A DNA stretch of 64,000 nt from Rhodospirillaceae bacterium (GTDB lineage: Bacteria; Pseudomonadota; Alphaproteobacteria; Dongiales; Dongiaceae): the NCBI GenBank assembly GCA_008012315.1, contig SSEL01000013.1, positions 109,175 through 173,174 on the forward strand, read 5' to 3'. Positions 59,163 to 64,000 of this stretch are shown one piece after another. The notes below the pieces were generated by a model that had not been told where the DNA came from, did not search any database, and worked only from the letters and a program-made list of their open reading frames with translations. The translations under genes and the position numbers were made by a program. Position 1 is the first letter of the stretch. Every line of letters starts with the position of its first letter.

Positions 59163-59178
59163 TTGATCAAGCGGTCAG
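59163..59178. promoter_or_regulatory. RutR-like operator 1 between repressor and preT
   Basis: TTGATC-AAGC-GGTCAG, an imperfect inverted repeat of the TTGAYC-N4-GRTCAA type. Its start is 23 nt from that of the next site, about two helical turns, so two repressor dimers could bind the same face. Confidence 0.6.
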
Positions 59179-59185
59179 AAAAAAC

Positions 59186-59201
59186 TTGATCAAACGGTCA
59201 A
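59186..59201. promoter_or_regulatory. RutR-like operator 2 between repressor and preT
   Basis: TTGATC-AAAC-GGTCAA, one mismatch from perfect symmetry, 100 nt upstream of preT and 96 nt upstream of the repressor gene. Suited for autoregulation and control of preTA. Confidence 0.65.
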
Positions 59202-59300
59202 GAATCGTCATCCTCAACAGTAAGAGACGGGAAACGTCAGAGGCACGCCGCGCCGGCCGAGATCGAGGTCGCGGATGATGCCATCACATGGGAGGAAAAG

Positions 59301-60668
59301 ATGGCGCAATCCGCGACGCCAGATATCGCTGCTGCACGATTGCAGCCGCAGGATATCGACCGTAATTTCGAAGACGTGAAGCCGGTGCTGGATCGCAAGA
59401 GAGCGATCGTCGAAAGCAGCCGCTGCTATTTCTGCTACGACGCCCCCTGCACCGAAGCCTGTCCGACCAGCATCGACATCCCGAATTTCATCCGCATGAT
59501 CTCGACCGACAACGTGCGCGGCGCGGCGGAGAAGATCTTCGAACAGAACATCCTCGGCGGCATGTGTGCCCGGGTCTGTCCGACGGAAATTCTCTGCGAA
59601 GATTCCTGTGTACGCAACACCTCGGAAGACAAACCGGTCAATATCGGCGCACTGCAACGCTATGCCACGGACCGGCTGATGGCACAGGACGGTCATCCGT
59701 TCCAACGTCAGGCGCCGAGCGGCCGCAAGGTGGCGGTGGTCGGCGGCGGCCCGGCCGGTCTTTCCTGCGCCCATCGCCTCGCCATGCTGGGCCATGACGT
59801 GACGATCTTCGAGGCGCACGACAAGCTGGGCGGCCTCAACGAATATGGCATCGCCGCCTATAAGACCGTCGATGACTTCGCGCAGCGCGAGGTGCAATGG
59901 CTGATGCGGATTGGCGGCATTTCGGCCAAGACCGGCACCGCGCTGGGCCGCGATGTCACGCTGGAGCAATTGCGGCGTGACTACGATGCCGTCTTTGTCG
60001 GCCTCGGTCTTGCCGGCGTCAATGCACTCGGCCTCGATGGCGAAGAGGTTGCCAATGTCCAGGATGCCGTCGATTACATCGCCAAGCTGCGCCAGGCGCC
60101 GGATAAATCCAAGCTGCCGGTCGGCCGCAAGGTGCTGGTGATCGGCGGTGGCAACACCGCCATCGATATCGCCATTCAATCGAAACGCCTCGGCGCCGAA
60201 GACGTGACTTTGGTCTATCGCCGTGGCCCCGACCAGATGAGTGCCACCTGGCACGAACAGGAATTCGCCCAGGTTAACGGCGTCAAGATCAAGCATTGGG
60301 CCAAGCCGGTGCGGCTGATCTCGCATCAAGGAGCCGTGCGCGAGGTCGAGTTCGAATATACCCAGCTTGATGATCAGGGCCGCTTGACCGGCACCGGCGA
60401 GACCTTCGCGCTTCTGTGCGATGTCGTCTTCAAGGCGATCGGCCAGAAGCTGGTCAAGGATCCGGTCAATGGCAAGGCGCATGAATCGCTCGATCTCGCC
60501 AATGGCAAGATCGTCGTCAATGCAGATATGCAGACCTCCTTGCCCAATGTCTGGGCCGGTGGCGACTGTGTCGCCAGCGGCACCGATTTGACGGTGCAAA
60601 GCGTCGAGGATGGCAAAATCGCCGCCATTGCCATCGACCGTTATCTGCGCCGGAAGAACAGCAAATAA
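59301..60668 (+). CDS. preT: NAD-dependent dihydropyrimidine dehydrogenase subunit PreT
   Basis: FAD/Fe-S electron-transfer subunit (455 aa) of the enzyme that reduces uracil/thymine. CYFCYDAPCTEACP and CARVCPTEILCEDSC bind iron-sulfur clusters. VAVVGGGPAGLSCAHRLA is the FAD site and VLVIGGGNTAIDIA the NAD(P)H site. VWAGGDCVASGTDLTVQSVE is the C-terminal FAD loop. It resembles the glutamate synthase small subunit, but the preA neighbour fixes the role. GGGAGG ribosome binding site. Confidence 0.93.
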   Translation: MAQSATPDIAAARLQPQDIDRNFEDVKPVLDRKRAIVESSRCYFCYDAPCTEACPTSIDIPNFIRMISTDNVRGAAEKIFEQNILGGMCARVCPTEILCEDSCVRNTSEDKPVNIGALQRYATDRLMAQDGHPFQRQAPSGRKVAVVGGGPAGLSCAHRLAMLGHDVTIFEAHDKLGGLNEYGIAAYKTVDDFAQREVQWLMRIGGISAKTGTALGRDVTLEQLRRDYDAVFVGLGLAGVNALGLDGEEVANVQDAVDYIAKLRQAPDKSKLPVGRKVLVIGGGNTAIDIAIQSKRLGAEDVTLVYRRGPDQMSATWHEQEFAQVNGVKIKHWAKPVRLISHQGAVREVEFEYTQLDDQGRLTGTGETFALLCDVVFKAIGQKLVKDPVNGKAHESLDLANGKIVVNADMQTSLPNVWAGGDCVASGTDLTVQSVEDGKIAAIAIDRYLRRKNSK

Positions 60669-60736
60669 GAAAAACTTTTGAGACACGCGCCTGCTTTTGG
60701 ATTCAACGCCGCAGGCGCCGATCGGGAGAAACGACC

Positions 60737-62011
60737 ATGGCTGACATCCGCTCGAATTTCGTCGGCATCAAGTCACCGAATCCCTTCTGGCTCGCTTCCG
60801 CGCCACCGACCGACAAGGAAGTCAATGTCGTGCGCGCCTTCAAGGCGGGCTGGGGCGGTGTCGTCTGGAAGACCCTCGGCGAAAATCCGCCGGTCGTGAA
60901 TGTCAGCTCGCGCTACGGCGCGCTGCATCTCAATGACAGCCGCATGGTTGGCTTCAACAATATCGAGCTGATTTCCGACCGGCCGCTGGAAATCAACCTG
61001 CAGGAGATCAAGAAGGTGAAGCGGGACTGGCCTGACCGGGCCATGGTGGTCTCGCTGATGGTGCCTTGCGAGGAGGAAAGCTGGAAGCGCATCCTGCCGC
61101 TGGTCGAGGAAACCGGGGCCGATGGGATCGAGCTCAATTTCGGCTGCCCCCATGGCATGTCGGAACGCGGCATGGGATCGGCGGTCGGCCAAGTGCCGGA
61201 ATATGTCGAGATGGTCGCCCGCTGGTGCAAGCAATCTACCCGCATGCCGGTGATCGTGAAGCTGACGCCCAATGTCACGGATATCCGTCACCCGGCGCGG
61301 GCGGCAAAGCGGGGCGGGGCCGATGCGGTGTCGCTGATCAACACCATCAATTCGATCTGCTCGGTCGATCTCGACCTCATGGCGCCGACGCCGGTGGTGG
61401 ACGGCAAGGGCACCCATGGCGGCTATTGCGGGCCGGCGGTGAAACCGGTCGCCCTCAACATGACGGCCGAGATCGCCCGCGATGCGGAAACCCAGGGCCT
61501 GCCGATTTCCGCCATCGGCGGCATCGGGAACTGGCGCGACGCGGCGGAATTCATGGCGCTGGGCGCCGGCACGGCCCAGGTCTGCACCGCAGCCATGCAT
61601 CACGGCTTCAAGATAGTCGATGATATGATCAGCGGCCTGAAGAACTGGATGGATGAGAAAGGCTACGCCACGATCGAGGATTTCCGCGGCCGCGCCGTGC
61701 CCAATGTCACGGATTGGAAGTTTCTCAATATCAACTTCAAATCCATCGCCAAAATTGATCAGGATAAATGCATCAAATGCGGCCTCTGCCATATCGCCTG
61801 CGAGGACACCTCGCACCAGGCGATTGCCGCCAACCGGCTGGAGGGCAAGCGCCGCTACGAGGTGATCGACGAAGAATGCGTCGGCTGCAATCTCTGCTCC
61901 CATGTCTGCCCAGTACCCGACTGCATCACTATGGTATCGATGGAGACCGGCAAGCCCTATCAGAACTGGACCCAGGACCCGCGAAATCCGATGCGGAAGG
62001 CGGCGGAATAG
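60737..62011 (+). CDS. preA: NAD-dependent dihydropyrimidine dehydrogenase subunit PreA
   Basis: FMN-containing catalytic subunit, 424 aa. The dihydroorotate-dehydrogenase-like barrel has PNPFWLASAPPTDKE and ELNFGCPHGMSERGMGSAVG (active-site loop), then VSLINTINSICSVDLDLM and ISAIGGIGNWRDAAEFMALG. The C-terminus holds two 4Fe-4S motifs, CIKCGLCHIACEDTSHQ and CVGCNLCSHVCPVPDC. Together with PreT it reduces uracil/thymine to the dihydro form used by dihydropyrimidinase. Confidence 0.95.
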   Translation: MADIRSNFVGIKSPNPFWLASAPPTDKEVNVVRAFKAGWGGVVWKTLGENPPVVNVSSRYGALHLNDSRMVGFNNIELISDRPLEINLQEIKKVKRDWPDRAMVVSLMVPCEEESWKRILPLVEETGADGIELNFGCPHGMSERGMGSAVGQVPEYVEMVARWCKQSTRMPVIVKLTPNVTDIRHPARAAKRGGADAVSLINTINSICSVDLDLMAPTPVVDGKGTHGGYCGPAVKPVALNMTAEIARDAETQGLPISAIGGIGNWRDAAEFMALGAGTAQVCTAAMHHGFKIVDDMISGLKNWMDEKGYATIEDFRGRAVPNVTDWKFLNINFKSIAKIDQDKCIKCGLCHIACEDTSHQAIAANRLEGKRRYEVIDEECVGCNLCSHVCPVPDCITMVSMETGKPYQNWTQDPRNPMRKAAE

Positions 62012-62067
62012 ACTAGCGTAACGACGTGCAAGGCACTAAAAAAACGCACGCAAACAGGGAGGGGTAT

Positions 62068-63084
62068 ATGAGGATTTCACGTCGTCGCATCCTGCAGGCT
62101 GGCGGTGGGCTGGCCTTGGCCATGGGCACCGGCCCGCTGATCGCCGGCTGGCCCCGCGAGGCCGCTGCCGCCGATAAGGTCAAGGTCGCCTCGGTCTACA
62201 CCGTGCCGGTCGAACAGCAATGGGTCAGCCGCGTCCATGCCGCCCTCCAGGCGGCCCAGAAGCGCGGCGAGGTCGACTATGTCTGGTCGGAAAACACCGC
62301 CAATACCGATTACGAGCGCGTCATGCGCGAATATGCCGAAGCGGGTCATCAGTTGATCGTCGGCGAGGCTTTCGCCGTCGAAGAAGCCGCCCGCGCGGTG
62401 GCCAATGATTATCCCAAGACCGCCTTCCTGCTGGGCTCCAGCTTCAAGCCCCAGGGCGAGAATTTCTCGGTCTTCGACAATTACATCCAGGAAGCCTCAT
62501 ACCTGACCGGCATGATCGCCGGCGGCATGACCAAGTCGAACAATATCGGCATGGTCGGCGGCTACCCGATCCCCGAAGTCAATCGCCTGATGAACGCCTT
62601 CATGGACGGCGCCAAGGAAATCAATCCGAACGTCAAGTTCCAGGTCAGCTTCATCGGCAGCTGGTTCGATCCGCCCAAGGCCAAGGAAACCGCCTTTGCC
62701 CAGATCGATGCCGGCGCCGACATCATGTATGCCGAACGCTTCGGCGTGTCCGATGCCGCCAAGGAACGCAAGGTCCTGGCGATCGGCAATGTGATCAACA
62801 CGCAGTCGGATTATCCGGAGACCGTCGTGGCTTCGGCGATCTGGCACATGGAACCGACCATCGATCACGCGATCAAGGCGGTGCAGGACGGCAGCTTCAA
62901 GGCCGAGGATTACGGCCAGTTCTCCCTCATGAAACATGGCGGCTGCAGCCTGGCGCCTCTCGGCACCTTCGAAGGCAAGGTGTCGGCCGATCTGATGGCG
63001 AAGGTCAAGGAACGCGAACAGGCGATCAAGGATGGCAAGTTCGAGGTCAAGGTCGTCGACACCGAACCGAAGGCGACGGTGTAA
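62068..63084 (+). CDS. BMP-family ABC transporter substrate-binding protein, Tat-exported
   Basis: 338-aa basic-membrane-protein (PnrA-like) binding protein; the family carries nucleosides, purines or pyrimidines. The signal MRISRRRILQAGGGLALAMG is twin-arginine type and ends near AAAADK. The mature part starts VKVASVYTVPVEQQWVSRVH; NYIQEASYLTGMIAGGMTKS and AYERFG-like MYAERFGVSDAAK match the family. The ATG with GGGAGG upstream was chosen over the longer frame. It sits directly after preTA, so pyrimidine uptake is the likely role. Confidence 0.88.
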   Translation: MRISRRRILQAGGGLALAMGTGPLIAGWPREAAAADKVKVASVYTVPVEQQWVSRVHAALQAAQKRGEVDYVWSENTANTDYERVMREYAEAGHQLIVGEAFAVEEAARAVANDYPKTAFLLGSSFKPQGENFSVFDNYIQEASYLTGMIAGGMTKSNNIGMVGGYPIPEVNRLMNAFMDGAKEINPNVKFQVSFIGSWFDPPKAKETAFAQIDAGADIMYAERFGVSDAAKERKVLAIGNVINTQSDYPETVVASAIWHMEPTIDHAIKAVQDGSFKAEDYGQFSLMKHGGCSLAPLGTFEGKVSADLMAKVKEREQAIKDGKFEVKVVDTEPKATV

Positions 63085-63093
63085 CCGATCGGC

Positions 63094-64000
63094 ATGACAG
63101 ATAACCGTTCAACGCAGCCGGAGGTCGTCCTCCGGCTGCGTCATATTTCCAAAAGCTTCGGCAAGCTCACCGCCAATGACGATATCAGTTTCGATCTGCG
63201 GCGCGGGGAAGTGATTGCCTTGCTCGGCGAGAACGGCGCCGGCAAGACCACCCTGATGAATATCCTGTTCGGCCATTACATCGCCGATAATGGCGAGATC
63301 GAAGCTTTCGGCAAGGTTTTGCCGCCGGGCAAGCCTCGTGCGGCGATCGAGGCCGGAATCGGCATGGTGCATCAGCACTTCACGCTCGCTGACAATCTCA
63401 GCGTGCTCGACAACATCGCCTTGGGCACCGAAAGCCTCTGGCGCCTCAAATCCGACCGCAGCGCCGCGCGCAAGCGCATCCTGGGTCTAGCGCAGACCTT
63501 CGGGCTGGCGGTCGATCCCGATGCCCGCATCGCCGATCTCTCGGTCGGCGAGAGGCAGCGGGTCGAAATCCTGAAAGCGCTTTATCGCGATGCCAAGGTC
63601 CTCATCCTCGATGAACCGACGGCGGTGCTGACGCCGCAGGAAACCAATGCGCTCTTCGATACCTTGCGTCGTCTGGTCGTCGAGGGCCTGTCGGTCATCT
63701 TCATTTCCCATAAGCTCTACGAGGTCCTGGCGGTCAGCCACCGGGTCCTGGTGCTGCGGTCGGGCAAGCTGGCCGCCGAGCGCGAGACCAGTGCGACCAG
63801 CCGCGAGGAATTGGCCGAATTAATGGTCGGCCGCCCCGTCACGCCGCCGCGCATCGTGCCACAACAGGCCGGCGAACCGGTCTGGGAGATGACCGGCGTG
63901 ACGGTGCGCGGCAAGCTTGGCCAGAAGCTGCTCGACGATGCCAATCTCTCATTGCGCGCCGGTGAGATCATCGGCATCGCCGGGGTTTCCGGCAACGGAC
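63094..64000 (+). CDS. ABC transporter ATP-binding protein, nucleoside/BMP type (3' end outside window)
   Basis: Partial: 302 codons to the window end. First ATPase domain: LRLRHISKSFGKLTANDDIS, Walker [33 protein letters not shown], signature DLSVGERQRVEILKAL, Walker B VLILDEPTAVLTPQE. A second domain begins at VWEMTGVTVRGKLGQKL, so this is the duplicated-ATPase (RbsA/YufO-like) type expected with BMP binding proteins. It starts 9 nt after the binding-protein gene with a weak ribosome binding site; a 13-bp hairpin covers codons 7-16. Confidence 0.9.
   Translation, partial: MTDNRSTQPEVVLRLRHISKSFGKLTANDDISFDLRRGEVIALLGENGAGKTTLMNILFGHYIADNGEIEAFGKVLPPGKPRAAIEAGIGMVHQHFTLADNLSVLDNIALGTESLWRLKSDRSAARKRILGLAQTFGLAVDPDARIADLSVGERQRVEILKALYRDAKVLILDEPTAVLTPQETNALFDTLRRLVVEGLSVIFISHKLYEVLAVSHRVLVLRSGKLAAERETSATSREELAELMVGRPVTPPRIVPQQAGEPVWEMTGVTVRGKLGQKLLDDANLSLRAGEIIGIAGVSGNG
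63112..63141. promoter_or_regulatory. Strong hairpin inside the start of the ABC ATPase gene
   Basis: Perfect 13-bp stem ACGCAGCCGGAGG (63112-63124) with its complement (63129-63141), TCGT loop, 27 nt after the preceding stop codon and within the first codons of the next gene. Position fits an intercistronic stabiliser or attenuator. Confidence 0.6.

Overview
The window looks like chromosomal DNA of a GC-rich alphaproteobacterium, most likely of the Rhodospirillales type. This rests on gene content and order, not on a search. The signs are a RibBX-type riboflavin protein, a K+-independent H+-pyrophosphatase, an aspartate-type HemB, an LdtR-like MarR regulator, DUF6867 and DUF6898 small proteins, and several branched-chain-type ABC systems. 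No phage, insertion sequence or CRISPR array was seen.

Layout. 1-1.7 kb: motB (cut by the window edge) and motA. 1.8-8.3 kb, minus strand: a tightly packed six-gene run with nitrile hydratase alpha, beta and activator, a CaiB-type CoA-transferase, a penicillin-acylase-family hydrolase and an IlvA-type threonine dehydratase. 8.5-11.5 kb: ornithine-decarboxylase-like enzyme and two alpha/beta hydrolases. 11.7-16.6 kb, minus: a complete liv-type ABC transporter (A). 17-22.7 kb: hemB, metY, a 3-hydroxyisobutyryl-CoA hydrolase-like gene, a MarR regulator and an enolase-superfamily enzyme. 23-28.5 kb: a lower-GC sugar/glycan island with a cytidylyltransferase/aldo-keto reductase fusion, a Gfo/Idh oxidoreductase, an SDR and a CMP-nonulosonate-type cytidylyltransferase. 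28.5-36.1 kb: glutaryl-CoA dehydrogenase and a second liv-type transporter (B) with a DUF6867 protein. 36.3-43.5 kb: housekeeping run rpiB-glyA-nrdR-ribD-ribE-ribBX-ribH-nusB-thiL. 43.6-53.5 kb: FliL-like protein, acyl-CoA synthetase, hppA, bamE, a cytochrome bc1 chaperone, yceD-rpmF-plsX-fabH and ihfA-merR. 53.7-56.7 kb: tRNA-Pro(GGG), gfa, mscS-like, lipoprotein. 56.8-64 kb: reductive pyrimidine catabolism (dihydropyrimidinase, preT, preA), a RutR-like TetR repressor and the start of a BMP-type nucleoside/nucleobase ABC transporter, cut by the window end.

The signals most worth attention are: (1) two copies, in opposite orientation, of a ~137-nt intergenic element folding as a closing stem around three hairpins, with stem sequences that differ but stay paired; (2) four TTGAYC-N4-GRTCAA operator-like sites, three flanking the pyrimidine genes and one, the most symmetric, just upstream of the substrate-binding gene of liv system B 22 kb away; (3) the cytidylyltransferase/AKR fusion inside an incomplete nonulosonate-like island; (4) a cobalt-type nitrile hydratase operon with a penicillin-acylase homologue where an amidase would be expected.

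Starts were chosen by ribosome binding sites, overlaps and family N-termini. Several differ from the longest possible frame and are noted in the entries.
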